Shown piece by piece: positions 53,703 to 62,501 of a DNA stretch of 64,000 nt. A program made the translations under genes and the position numbers. The DNA is from Candidatus Desulfopertinax cowenii (lineage in GTDB: Bacteria > Bacillota > Desulfotomaculia > Desulfotomaculales > Desulforudaceae). The first letter of the stretch is position 1. Every line of letters starts with the position of its first letter. The stretch is taken from positions 124,001 through 188,000 of the forward strand of contig MPOA01000002.1 in assembly GCA_001899445.1 (NCBI GenBank), given 5' to 3'. The notes beneath the pieces are model-generated. The model did no database searches. It had not been told where the DNA came from and saw only the letters and a list, made by a program, of their open reading frames with translations.

Positions 53703-54632
53703 TTGAAAATCTTGATTTCAACCAGTTTGTTCGGGTGTTACGACCCGCGACCGCTAGAAAGGTTGCGGGCGCAGGGTTGGAGCCTGGTCTTGAATCCCTA
53801 CGGCCGCCAGCTGACTGAACCGGAGGTCCTAGAGTTGCTGGCCGACTGTGACGGGATCATCGCCGGTACCGAGCCGCTGACCGCGCGGGTGCTGCGGGGA
53901 GGGAGGTACCTCAAGGTGATCTCCCGTTGCGGGACCGGATTGGATAACGTCGATCTGGAGACCGCCCGGAATCTGGGTATCCCGGTTATGCGTACCGCCG
54001 ACGCGCCGACCCAGGCGGTGGCCGAACTGACCCTTGGACTCATCCTGGATGGCCTGCGGGGCATCACCTGGCATGACCGGGTAATCAGGGCCGGAAGCTG
54101 GGAGAAATCCATGGGCCGCCTGCTAGCCGGCAAGACCCTGGGGCTCCTGGGGTTGGGGCGAATTGGGAAAAGGTTGGTGCAATTAACCCGGCCTTTCGGC
54201 CTGACTTACCTGGCCTGGGACCGGATGCCGGACGAAGAGTTCGCCCAAACCCACGGGACGGAGTACCGGGCGTTAGAAACCGTCCTTAGCGTAGCCGATA
54301 TTATCAGTTTGCACCTGTCCTATGAACCCACGTTGCATAAGCTCATTGGTGCCCGGGAATTAGCTCTGATGAAAAAAGAGGCTCTGCTGGTAAACACTGC
54401 CCGGGGGGAACTGGTGGACGAGGAGGCCCTATACCAGGTGCTGCGGCGACGCCAAATCGGCGGCGCGGCACTGGATACCTTTGCCCGGGAACCTTATACC
54501 GGCCCGCTGCGAAACCTGCCCAACGTGGTGCTGACCAGCCACATCGGTTCCTACGCCCGGGAGGTACGGGTGCGGATGGAAATGGAAGCGGTTGAAAACC
54601 TGATACGTGCCTTGACGGGGTTAAGAAAATGA
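53703..54632 (+). CDS. D-2-hydroxyacid dehydrogenase (phosphoglycerate-dehydrogenase-like)
   Basis: About 309 residues from TTG 53703 (site AAAGGGAG). Catalytic and NAD motifs: ISRCGTGLDNVDLETARNLG, GKTLGLLGLGRIGKRLVQLT, MKKEALLVNTARGELVDEEA and NVVLTSHIGSY (His). No ACT domain, so not SerA for serine synthesis; in a sugar cluster it may reduce or oxidise a keto-acid intermediate. Overlaps the epimerase by 4 bases. Confidence 0.9.
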   Translation: MKILISTSLFGCYDPRPLERLRAQGWSLVLNPYGRQLTEPEVLELLADCDGIIAGTEPLTARVLRGGRYLKVISRCGTGLDNVDLETARNLGIPVMRTADAPTQAVAELTLGLILDGLRGITWHDRVIRAGSWEKSMGRLLAGKTLGLLGLGRIGKRLVQLTRPFGLTYLAWDRMPDEEFAQTHGTEYRALETVLSVADIISLHLSYEPTLHKLIGARELALMKKEALLVNTARGELVDEEALYQVLRRRQIGGAALDTFAREPYTGPLRNLPNVVLTSHIGSYAREVRVRMEMEAVENLIRALTGLRK

Positions 54633-55525
54633 AAGTCGTCGTTTTTGGCGGGTCCGGCTTTGTGGGGAGCCACGTTGCCGACGCCCTGAGTGAAGCGGGG
54701 TACCGGGTGCTGGTTTTTGACCGGGTAGCCTCGCCCTACCTCCGGAATGATCAGGAGATGATGGTCGGGGACATCCTGGAGGCCGAAGCCGTTCGTCGGG
54801 CTGTGACCTGGGCCGAAGTCGTGTATCACTTCGCGGGAATCGCGGACCTGGACGACGCCTCCACCCGGCCGCTGGACACCGTCCAGCAAAACATCGCCGG
54901 AACGGTGCAGGTGCTGCAGGCCGCACTGGACGCTGGGGTAAGGCGGTTTGTTTACGCCAGTACGATTTACGTGTACAGCGACCTGGGCGGTTTTTACCGC
55001 TGCAGCAAACAGGCCGCTGAACTCTACATCGAGGAATACCACCGGAAATACGGGTTGGCCTACACCATTTTGCGGTTCGGCACCATTTACGGGCCCCGAG
55101 CGGACAACCGGAACAGCGTGTACCGTTACCTGCGGATGGCGCTGACCACGGGCCGGATTGACTGTCCGGGCACCGGTGAAGAGGTCCGGGAATACATCCA
55201 CGTTCTGGACGCTGCGCGTTTGAGCGTCCGGGTACTGGATCCGGAATTCGCCAACCAGCATGTCACCATCACCGGTCATCAACCCATGCGATTCTCCCAA
55301 ATGCTGGCGATGATCCGGGAAATCTTAGGCACCGGGGTCTCCATTCACTACCACCCGGCGGGGAGGAACGACCATTATTCCCTCACTCCCTATTCCTTCG
55401 TGCCCAAGCCGGGCAAAAAGCTGGTGAGCAACTGTTACGTCGACATGGGGCAGGGACTGGTAGAGTGCCTGCAGGAAATCTACCTGGACCTGCAGCGCGG
55501 TGGCGGAACCGGAGGTGGCCCATGA
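54629..55525 (+). CDS. NAD-dependent epimerase/dehydratase (SDR)
   Basis: 298 residues. VVVFGGSGFVGSHVADALSE (Rossmann), YASTIYVYSDLGGFYRCSKQ with YRCSK as Y-x3-K, and RFGTIYGPRADNRNSVYRYL. Sequence style matches the epimerase at 41144. Substrate unknown; part of the aldolase-KdsB module. Confidence 0.88.
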   Translation: MKVVVFGGSGFVGSHVADALSEAGYRVLVFDRVASPYLRNDQEMMVGDILEAEAVRRAVTWAEVVYHFAGIADLDDASTRPLDTVQQNIAGTVQVLQAALDAGVRRFVYASTIYVYSDLGGFYRCSKQAAELYIEEYHRKYGLAYTILRFGTIYGPRADNRNSVYRYLRMALTTGRIDCPGTGEEVREYIHVLDAARLSVRVLDPEFANQHVTITGHQPMRFSQMLAMIREILGTGVSIHYHPAGRNDHYSLTPYSFVPKPGKKLVSNCYVDMGQGLVECLQEIYLDLQRGGGTGGGP

Positions 55526-56193
55526 TTAGGGCGGTGCTGCTGGATTTCGACGGGGTTATCCTGGAATCGGTGGCCTACAAGACCCGGGCTTTTGAAGCCT
55601 TGTTCGCCGGTGAGGCGCCCGAGGTGCGGGAGGCCATTGTTCGGTATCACCTCCGGCACGGCGGCGTCTCCCGCTACGAAAAGTTCAGGCACATTTACGC
55701 CAACATTCTGGGGCGTCCGTTGCCCGCGGAACGTCTCGCGGCGTTGTCCCGCGATTTCTCCAGGCTCGTGGTCGACCAGGTGGCCGCGGCGGAATGGGTG
55801 CCTGGGGCGCGGCGCTTCATCAGGCGCAACCACCGGCGCCGCGACCTGTTCGTAGTGTCCGGCACACCGGGGGCCGAACTGCGCGCGATCGTGGCCCGCA
55901 GGGGGCTGGCGGCTTGTTTTCGGGGGATCTTCGGATCGCCGGACCCCAAGCCGGTCCTGATCCGGCGCATCCTGCGCAAAGGGTCGTACCGGCCGTCCGA
56001 AGCGGTGTTGGTGGGGGACGCGGAAACCGATTTGGATGCCGCCCGGGAAACCGGCATCTTTTTCGTCGCGCGCACGGGCCCCGTTTTCCGGGGTGGCGGC
56101 GGATTCCGTCTTCCCGATCTGCGTGCACTGGAAGCGGTCCTGAGGTGCCTGGACGAGGAAAGCGGGGAACCAGCCGGTGGAGACTGGGGGTGA
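55522..56193 (+). CDS. HAD-superfamily phosphatase
   Basis: 223 residues. Motif I LLDFDGVILESVAYK, motif II VVSGTP, motif III KP region (GSPDPKPVLIRRIL) and motif IV VLVGDAETDLDAARETG. Cap between motif I and II places it with beta-phosphoglucomutase-like phosphatases, unlike the cap-less KdsC. It could remove the phosphate from an ulosonate phosphate before activation by the KdsB-like enzyme. Confidence 0.9.
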   Translation: MIRAVLLDFDGVILESVAYKTRAFEALFAGEAPEVREAIVRYHLRHGGVSRYEKFRHIYANILGRPLPAERLAALSRDFSRLVVDQVAAAEWVPGARRFIRRNHRRRDLFVVSGTPGAELRAIVARRGLAACFRGIFGSPDPKPVLIRRILRKGSYRPSEAVLVGDAETDLDAARETGIFFVARTGPVFRGGGGFRLPDLRALEAVLRCLDEESGEPAGGDWG

Positions 56194-56197
56194 CGGA

Positions 56198-57076
56198 GTG
56201 AGAGTTTCGGTGATCGTGCCCACCCGCAACCGTGCCGTCCTGCTGGCCGAAACCTTGGAATCTATTTTGCGCCAGACCTTTACGGACTTCGAACTGCTGG
56301 TGATCGACAACGATTCCGGCGACCAAACCGCGGGTCTGGTGGCGGCCTACCGGCAGCAGGACCCGCGGGTGCGGTACCTTTATCATTCCGAACGAGGTAT
56401 CGCCCGGGCCCGAAACGCCGGACTGCGCGTCGCCCGCGGGGAATACGTGGCGTTTTGCGATGACGACGATCTCTGGCGGCCGGAAAAGCTGCAGGTGCAG
56501 GTGGATTTTCTGGACCACCGGCCGGAGGTGGCGCTGGTCTGCACCAACGCCGTCACTTTTGGTGACGGGGTTCCGGAACGGCGGATTTACCGGCGTACGC
56601 CGCGAATACTCACTTTCCGGCGCCTGCTGCGGCAAAACGAAATCTGCAACTCCTCGGTATTGGCAAGGCGGGAGGTGCTGGATCAGGTGGGCTGGTTTGA
56701 CGAGCGTCCGGAGTTTCACGCGGTGGAGGATCACGAGTTCTGGCTGCGGATTGCCTACCGGCACCGGATCGTGTTTCTAGACCGGCCGCTGGTACGGTAC
56801 CGCATCCACAGCCGGGCGAACCGGCGCCGGGGGGTTGATGCCGTGGAGGCCTGGGGCACGGTGATCGACAAGCTTTGGACCAGCGGATTGATCAATCCTT
56901 CCCTCTACGCCGCCCTGAACGCCAGGGTGGAGTTGGAACGGCGCTGGCAGTTGCTGAAGTCGGGGCAGACCTCCCCGCGGGCGGCCCTGGGGCCACCGCT
57001 CGCGGTGGGGCACAGGTTCAAACTGCTGCTCAGGCTGTGTTACACGCGATTCCGGGGTCGGAATACCACGACCTGA
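56198..57076 (+). CDS. family 2 glycosyltransferase
   Basis: 292 residues from GTG 56198 behind GGGGGTGACGGAG. VSVIVPTRNRAVLLAETLES, LVIDNDSGDQTAGLV, FCDDDDLWRPEKLQV (DxD) and AVEDHEFWLRIAYRHRIVFL. Inverting GT2 with no membrane anchor. Last transferase before the UDP-sugar genes. Confidence 0.91.
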   Translation: MRVSVIVPTRNRAVLLAETLESILRQTFTDFELLVIDNDSGDQTAGLVAAYRQQDPRVRYLYHSERGIARARNAGLRVARGEYVAFCDDDDLWRPEKLQVQVDFLDHRPEVALVCTNAVTFGDGVPERRIYRRTPRILTFRRLLRQNEICNSSVLARREVLDQVGWFDERPEFHAVEDHEFWLRIAYRHRIVFLDRPLVRYRIHSRANRRRGVDAVEAWGTVIDKLWTSGLINPSLYAALNARVELERRWQLLKSGQTSPRAALGPPLAVGHRFKLLLRLCYTRFRGRNTTT

Positions 57077-57114
57077 TGATTATATGAAGGCCGGGTGAAG
57101 GTGGGAGTGACAGG

Positions 57115-58509
57115 ATGCGGATAAGCGTGCTGGGAACCGGATACGTGGGGTTGGTTACGGGAGCGGCGCTGGCCCACTTGGGAAACCAGGTTGTCTGTCA
57201 TGATATCGATCGGGAACGAATCGACCTGTTGCGGGCGGGCCGTCTGCCCTTCTACGAACCGCATCTGGATGAGGTGGTTCAGCCGGCCCGTAGGCGCGGG
57301 AATCTGATCTTCGTATCCGGGGAATTTGCGCTGCTCAACGAGGCCGACGTCATTTTCATCTGCGTGGGGACGCCCAGCCTCCCCGGCGGGAAAGGGATCG
57401 ACCTGCGGTTCGTGCGGGCCGCGGCCACCCAGATCGGCGAAATCCTGGAGCCCGGGCGCCGGCGGGTGGTGGTCAACAAGAGCACGGTGCCGCTGGGTTC
57501 CAGGTGCTGGGTGGAAACGCTGGTGAAAGAGGTGCTGCACCGGAGGGGAAGACGACGGGAGATGGAATTGGCCACCGTAAGCAACCCGGAGTTTCTGCGG
57601 GAGGGAAGCGCGGTATACGACGTGTTTTTCCCCGACCGCATCGTCATCGGTACCGAGGACGAGTGGGCGGTGGAGACTCTTCACGAGTTGTACCGGCCGA
57701 TCATCGAACGTTCCTTCACCCCTCCGGCTTCACTGGCGGCCGCACCTTCCGGGCAATTTTCACCGGTTCCCTTCCTGTGGGTCAGCCCGGCCGGGGCGGA
57801 ACTGATCAAATACGCGGCCAACGCCTTCCTGGCCACGAAAATTTCATTCATTAATGAGATTGCCAACATTTGCGAGGTGCTGGGTGCCGACGTGCGGGAG
57901 GTGGCCACCGGCCTGGGGCTGGACCGGCGGATCGGGCCCGAGTTTCTGGCCGCCGGAGTGGGTTGGGGGGGCAGTTGCTTCGGGAAGGACCTGAACGGCC
58001 TGATGGCGGATGCCCGGGCCTACGGTTACGAGCCCGCGCTGTTGCGGGCCGTGTTTGACCTGAACTACCGCCAGCGGATGGTGGTGGTGAAGAAGCTGCA
58101 GAACTTGCTGAAGACCCTGAGGGGGATGGTGATTGCGGTGTACGGCCTGTCTTTCAAGCCGCAGACCGACGATCTGCGGGATGCGCCCAGCCTGGACGTG
58201 ATCAAAAAGCTGGTTTCCCTCGGGGCTTTGGTCCGGGTGTTCGATCCGGTGGCGACCGGGGCCTTCCGCCGGCTGTGCCCGGACCCGGAGGTCAAAGTCT
58301 GCCACGATCCCGATGAACTGGTGGAAGGGGCCGACGGTCTGGTGATCGTCACCGAATGGCCGCAGGTCAAGGAACTGGACTGGGAACGGGTGGCGAACAG
58401 GATGCGCCGCAAAATCATCGTGGACGGGAGAAACGTACTGGCAGGCGGAGGTTTGGAGCAATATGGCTTTGCTTATCAGGGTGTCGGAATCCCGGTTAGA
58501 CCGGGGTAA
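57115..58509 (+). CDS. ugd: UDP-glucose 6-dehydrogenase
   Basis: NAD-dependent four-electron oxidation of UDP-glucose to UDP-glucuronate. 464 residues, full length. RISVLGTGYVGLVTGAALAH, VFICVGTPSLPGG, NPEFLREGSAVYDVFFPDRI, KYAANAFLATKISFINEIAN and the catalytic cysteine in GVGWGGSCFGKDLNGL; GLSFKPQTDDLRDAPSLDVI closes the domain. The next gene decarboxylates its product. ATG behind GGTGGGAGTG. Confidence 0.95.
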   Translation: MRISVLGTGYVGLVTGAALAHLGNQVVCHDIDRERIDLLRAGRLPFYEPHLDEVVQPARRRGNLIFVSGEFALLNEADVIFICVGTPSLPGGKGIDLRFVRAAATQIGEILEPGRRRVVVNKSTVPLGSRCWVETLVKEVLHRRGRRREMELATVSNPEFLREGSAVYDVFFPDRIVIGTEDEWAVETLHELYRPIIERSFTPPASLAAAPSGQFSPVPFLWVSPAGAELIKYAANAFLATKISFINEIANICEVLGADVREVATGLGLDRRIGPEFLAAGVGWGGSCFGKDLNGLMADARAYGYEPALLRAVFDLNYRQRMVVVKKLQNLLKTLRGMVIAVYGLSFKPQTDDLRDAPSLDVIKKLVSLGALVRVFDPVATGAFRRLCPDPEVKVCHDPDELVEGADGLVIVTEWPQVKELDWERVANRMRRKIIVDGRNVLAGGGLEQYGFAYQGVGIPVRPG

Positions 58510-59461
58510 GGTTTCGCTGGTCAGCGGGGCGGCCGGTTTCCTGGGCAGCCACCTGGTGGACCGGCTGCTCCGAGAGGGGCACTTTGTGGTCGGCCTCGAC
58601 AATCTGCTCACCGGGAGCCTGGAAAACCTGGGACTGGCTCTGCAAAACCGGAAGTTCCTGTTTGTACCCGAAGATCTGGCCGCCCTGCCGGAGGTGCACC
58701 TGGCGGGACGGCTGGACTACATCTGGCACCTGGCCAGTCCGGCCAGTCCGGTGCATTACCGGAGACACGGGGTGGAAACGATGCTGGTCAACAGCTTGGG
58801 CACGAAGAGGATGCTGGATCTGGCCGTGTCCTGCGGGGCGGCCTTTCTCCTGGCCAGTACGTCGGAGGTATACGGCGACCCCGAGGTACACCCCCAGCCG
58901 GAAAGCTACTGGGGCCGGGTGAACCCAAACGGGGAACGGGCCTGCTATGATGAAAGCAAGCGCTTCGCGGAAGCCCTGACCTTCGAGTACCGTCGCCGAT
59001 ACGGGATTAACGCGCGAGTGGTCCGTATTTTCAACACCTACGGGCCGCGCATGCAGCCGGCTGACGGCCGGGTGGTACCCAACCTGATCCGGCAGGCGCT
59101 GCGAGGGGAGCCGTTTACCATCTACGGTACGGGCAAGCAAACCCGCAGTTTTATCTATGTCGACGACCTGATCGAGGGGCTTTACCGAGCGCTGACGTGG
59201 CCGGCGACAGACGGTGAGGTTTTTAATCTTGGTAATCCCGACGAGCGCTCGGTTATCGATCTGGCCCGGGTGATCGCCGCGCTGCGGGGCGTGGAACCCC
59301 GCATGGAGTTCCATCCCCTGCCGGCCGATGATCCAACACGCCGGTGTCCGGACATCACCAGGGCCCGCCGGGTCCTGCACTGGGAGCCAAGAACTCCGCT
59401 CGAAACCGGGTTACGGGCGACCATCAATTGTTTTATGGGGGTTTGTAAACGCCATGGCTAG
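58463..59461 (+). CDS. UDP-glucuronate decarboxylase (UDP-xylose synthase-like)
   Basis: 332 residues. VSLVSGAAGFLGSHLVDRLL, WHLASPASPVHYRRHGVETM, LLASTSEVYGDPEVHPQPES and NGERACYDESKRFAEALTFE (Y-x3-K within CYDESK) are the UXS hallmarks. Makes UDP-xylose from UDP-glucuronate. ATG 58463 overlaps ugd by 47 bases, with GGAGC close upstream; a later start is possible but would cut the N-terminus. Confidence 0.9.
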   Translation: MALLIRVSESRLDRGKVSLVSGAAGFLGSHLVDRLLREGHFVVGLDNLLTGSLENLGLALQNRKFLFVPEDLAALPEVHLAGRLDYIWHLASPASPVHYRRHGVETMLVNSLGTKRMLDLAVSCGAAFLLASTSEVYGDPEVHPQPESYWGRVNPNGERACYDESKRFAEALTFEYRRRYGINARVVRIFNTYGPRMQPADGRVVPNLIRQALRGEPFTIYGTGKQTRSFIYVDDLIEGLYRALTWPATDGEVFNLGNPDERSVIDLARVIAALRGVEPRMEFHPLPADDPTRRCPDITRARRVLHWEPRTPLETGLRATINCFMGVCKRHG

Positions 59462-60425
59462 AATACGCAGGGCTCTCGTCACGGGCGGGGCCGGGTTTAT
59501 CGGCTCCCATCTGGTCCGGAGGCTGCTCAATGACGGCTGGCAGGTTTACGTGGTGGATAACCTTTCCACCGGGCATCTCGACAACGTTCCGGCCGGGGCG
59601 GAGTTTCAGAAACTGGACCTTTCGTCGCCGTCCTCCACCAGGTATCTGCCCGTGGGAGTCGACGTAGTCTTTCACCTCGCCGCCCAATCATCCGGAGAAG
59701 TTTCCTTCGCGCGGCCGGACGCCGACCTGCAAGCCAACAGCCGGGCGACGCTGTTGCTTCTGGATTGGTGCCGGACGCGGGGGATCACCCGTTTCCTGTT
59801 CGCCAGTTCCATGGCGGTGTATGGGGACACGAGACAACTGCCGGTGCGCGAAGATATGTGCCCGGCGCCGAAATCCTTCTACGGCATCCATAAACTGGCT
59901 TCGGAGCACTATTTGCGGGTTTTCCAGAAGCTCGGCTTGTGCACGACTGCTCTCCGGCTGTTCAATGTGTACGGCCCCGGCCAGAACTTGGCTAACCTGA
60001 AGCAGGGGATGGTCAGTATCTACCTGTCCTACGTGGTTCGCAGCGAACCGGTGCTGGTAAGGGGAAGCGCCGCCAGGTTCCGGGATTTCGTCTTTGTGGA
60101 TGACGTGGTAGAGGCTTTCATCGCCTGCCTGGACCGGCCGTCAACCTGCGGCGGTATCTACAACGTGGGCAGTGGAACGAAAACGACGGTCGGCGAATTG
60201 TTAACGCTGATACTGCAAGCCTGCGGCCGGGTGCCGGACGGTTACCCGGTGATCTTCGCCGGGGGCACCCCGGGTGACCAGCACGGCATCTACGCCGATT
60301 GCACGGCCATATGCCGGGATACGGGTTGGCGCGCGCGAACGGATCTTCGGACCGGGTTGCGGCGGATGGCGGTCTGGGCTCTTGGCCGGCCGGACCACGC
60401 GGGGCTGTTCAAAGGAGAGAAGTAA
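59454..60425 (+). CDS. NAD-dependent sugar-nucleotide epimerase (GalE/WbpP-like)
   Basis: 323 residues from ATG 59454. RRALVTGGAGFIGSHLVRRL, VDNLSTGHLDNVPAGAEFQK, ASSMAVYGDTRQLPV, FYGIHKLASEHYL (Y-x3-K) and RLFNVYGPGQNLANLKQGMV. Most likely a UDP-glucose or UDP-xylose 4-epimerase; with the upstream pair a UDP-arabinose route is possible. Overlaps uxs by 8 bases. Confidence 0.9.
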   Translation: MARIRRALVTGGAGFIGSHLVRRLLNDGWQVYVVDNLSTGHLDNVPAGAEFQKLDLSSPSSTRYLPVGVDVVFHLAAQSSGEVSFARPDADLQANSRATLLLLDWCRTRGITRFLFASSMAVYGDTRQLPVREDMCPAPKSFYGIHKLASEHYLRVFQKLGLCTTALRLFNVYGPGQNLANLKQGMVSIYLSYVVRSEPVLVRGSAARFRDFVFVDDVVEAFIACLDRPSTCGGIYNVGSGTKTTVGELLTLILQACGRVPDGYPVIFAGGTPGDQHGIYADCTAICRDTGWRARTDLRTGLRRMAVWALGRPDHAGLFKGEK

Positions 60426-60430
60426 TCCAA

Positions 60431-60685
60431 ATGAAGGGCGGCAAGGAAGTGTCGAGCTACGGGCGTGTTGGCTCCCGAAAAGGGTGCCGCCAGGGAACTG
60501 GACCGCGTACCGAAGACTGCTGTTCCGGGTGCTCAAGGCGCCGGAAACAGTGCCGGCGGCGGACACGGCGGCTCGCGGTAATTCGGGTGGCGTTTGAGAG
60601 CTCGGAACCATGCACTAACGGCCGGCAAGAACATATGATGCCTCTGGGCCGGTACCCTGCCGCTTGTGGTTGTTTAATTTTGTGA
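60431..60685 (+). CDS. possible small Cys/Arg-rich protein
   Basis: 84-codon frame starting MKGGKEVSSYGRVGSRKGCR behind a fair ribosome site (AGGAGAGAAG). Cysteine-rich (CRQGTGPRTEDCCSGCSRRR) and very basic. Two other frames across the same bases are also open, so it may be chance. I see no family. The whole gap 60426-60705 otherwise holds no clear gene. Confidence 0.25.
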   Translation: MKGGKEVSSYGRVGSRKGCRQGTGPRTEDCCSGCSRRRKQCRRRTRRLAVIRVAFESSEPCTNGRQEHMMPLGRYPAACGCLIL

Positions 60686-60705
60686 CCGGATAGGAGCAAG
60701 CCAAC

Positions 60706-61560
60706 GTGAGGTGGGAACTGAAAAACGAGTTTGCGGTTATCTGGGGCGTATCTGCGATTCTGCTTGTAATTGCCGGCTTGACCGAACTGCAGATCCCGCG
60801 CGTTGTTTTGGGCCTTCCCTGTATCCTCCTGTTTCCCGGCTATGTCCTGGTAGCCGCCCTTTTCCCCGGCAAAAAGGGATTGAGCGGCGCCGAGCGGCTG
60901 GCGCTCAGTCTTGGTCTGAGCGTGGTGATCGTAACGCTGGGCGGTCTGATCCTGAATTACGGCTTGGGGATTTACCCGGTCACCGTGTTCGGTTACCTGT
61001 TCCTGTTCATCACCTGCCTATCGGTTTTGGGCTGGCACCGGCGCCGGCGGCTCCCGGCGGAAGAGCGCTTCTGCATCGTACTTGATCTTGACCCCAAATC
61101 GAGGATCAGCTCCCGTGCGGACCGGGTACTGGTGCTGGCCCTGGCCGGCGCCCTGCTCTTTGCGTCGGGTTCCCTGGCCTACGTGCTGTCTGCTCCCGCG
61201 GTGGGGGAAAGGTTCACGGAGTTTTACCTGTTGGACACTTCGGGGCGAGCCGAGAACTATCCCCGTGAAGTCCGGCCCGGAGAAGCCTGCCGCCTCATTC
61301 TGGGGATAGCCAACCACGAACACCGTGATGCGGTCTACCGGGTGAAATGCCTGGTAAACGGACATCTGGAATGGCGACTCGGTCCCCTGCGGCTGGCCCA
61401 CGGTGAACGGGTTGAGCGGCTGGTTTCCTTTACGTCCCGGTCCGAACCGGGGGAGATGCAGGTGGTTTTCTACCTGTACCGCGATGGCGAAACCGAACAC
61501 TTGCGGGCGTTGCACCTGTGGGTGAAGGTAGTCGAAGCCGAAAGCGAGGATGGTCTGTGA
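60706..61560 (+). CDS. DUF1616 membrane protein
   Basis: 284 residues. Four to five membrane helices in the N-terminal half (FAVIWGVSAILLVIAGLTEL, LGLPCILLFPGYVLVAALFP, ERLALSLGLSVVIVTLGGLI) with the DUF1616 signature FPGYVLVAALFPG and LERLALSLGLS-like loop, then an external beta-rich domain (about 165-280). Family of unknown role, common beside exosortase or polysaccharide genes. GTG start after AGGAGCAAGCC. Confidence 0.82.
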   Translation: MRWELKNEFAVIWGVSAILLVIAGLTELQIPRVVLGLPCILLFPGYVLVAALFPGKKGLSGAERLALSLGLSVVIVTLGGLILNYGLGIYPVTVFGYLFLFITCLSVLGWHRRRRLPAEERFCIVLDLDPKSRISSRADRVLVLALAGALLFASGSLAYVLSAPAVGERFTEFYLLDTSGRAENYPREVRPGEACRLILGIANHEHRDAVYRVKCLVNGHLEWRLGPLRLAHGERVERLVSFTSRSEPGEMQVVFYLYRDGETEHLRALHLWVKVVEAESEDGL

Positions 61561-62369
61561 GCTTCAACAAGGTTCAGAACCCGGGTGGGCCGTTTCCCGG
61601 AGGGCTGGACCGCTGCAGGTTTTCGGAATCCCTCGGGTGGTGGCTGTACGCCGGTGGATTGGCCGCCGCCGAAATCGTGGTCGGGTATGTTGACCCGGTG
61701 GCCGGGGTGCTGATCCACGCCGGTCTACTGGTTGTCCTGCTGGTGCACGCCGCCCACGCCGCGCGGCGGCAGCGGCATCTGCTCTACCTGGTGCTTACCA
61801 TCGCGCCCCTGATCCGCATCCTGAGCCTGGCCATTCCCATGGTCTTAATTTCCCCGTCACTGACCTACCTGGTCACCGGTTTGACCGTGTTGGTGGCCGC
61901 CGGGCCGGTGGTACGGGTGGGCGGTTTTACCCCTGGTGAGATCGGCTTGCGCTGGGGTTTCTGGCCCGTTCAGCTGCTGGTGGGCTTGAGCGGCATTCCG
62001 GTGGGAATCGCCGAGTACTACCTCCTGCGGTCTGAACCGCTGGTGGATGCGTTGCACTGGGGCGAGGTGCTGCTTCCGGCTTTGGTGCTCCTGGTCTGTA
62101 CGGGGTTCGTGGAGGAGTTTGTTTTCCGGGGGATGATGTTTCGGGCGGCCCGCAGGTACGCGAGCAGGTGGCACGCCCTGATTTACGTCAATGTCGTGTT
62201 CGCGGTCCTGCACATCACGCACCTGGTGCCGCTGGACGTTTTCTTCGTGTTCCTGGTGGGCGTGTACTTCACGGTGGTCGTCGTGCGGACCCGCTCGCTG
62301 TTCGGGGTGGCTCTAGCCCACGGCCTGGCCAACATTATGCTTTACATTGTTTGGCCGTTTTTCGTCTAG
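61557..62369 (+). CDS. CPBP-family intramembrane metalloprotease
   Basis: 270 residues, about eight membrane helices. Conserved motif 1 EEFVFRGMMFRAARR (EExxxR), motif 2 NVVFAVLHITHL (FxxxH), motif 3 LAHGLANIMLYIVW (HxxxN/B) of the CAAX/Abi protease family. GTG 61557 overlaps the previous stop by 4 bases. Possible role in processing a surface protein, not evident. Confidence 0.88.
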   Translation: MSFNKVQNPGGPFPGGLDRCRFSESLGWWLYAGGLAAAEIVVGYVDPVAGVLIHAGLLVVLLVHAAHAARRQRHLLYLVLTIAPLIRILSLAIPMVLISPSLTYLVTGLTVLVAAGPVVRVGGFTPGEIGLRWGFWPVQLLVGLSGIPVGIAEYYLLRSEPLVDALHWGEVLLPALVLLVCTGFVEEFVFRGMMFRAARRYASRWHALIYVNVVFAVLHITHLVPLDVFFVFLVGVYFTVVVVRTRSLFGVALAHGLANIMLYIVWPFFV

Positions 62370-62501
62370 AAGTTCGGGCGGTAACGGTCCACGGCTTAAA
62401 AAATCCTGGTAAAAAAATTCTGGTAAAAAGGGTCACGGCGCTGGCCTGCGGCATACAATGACTGTAGTGGCAAGTGCTGGTAGAGGAGGGAAACGCAATT
62501 G

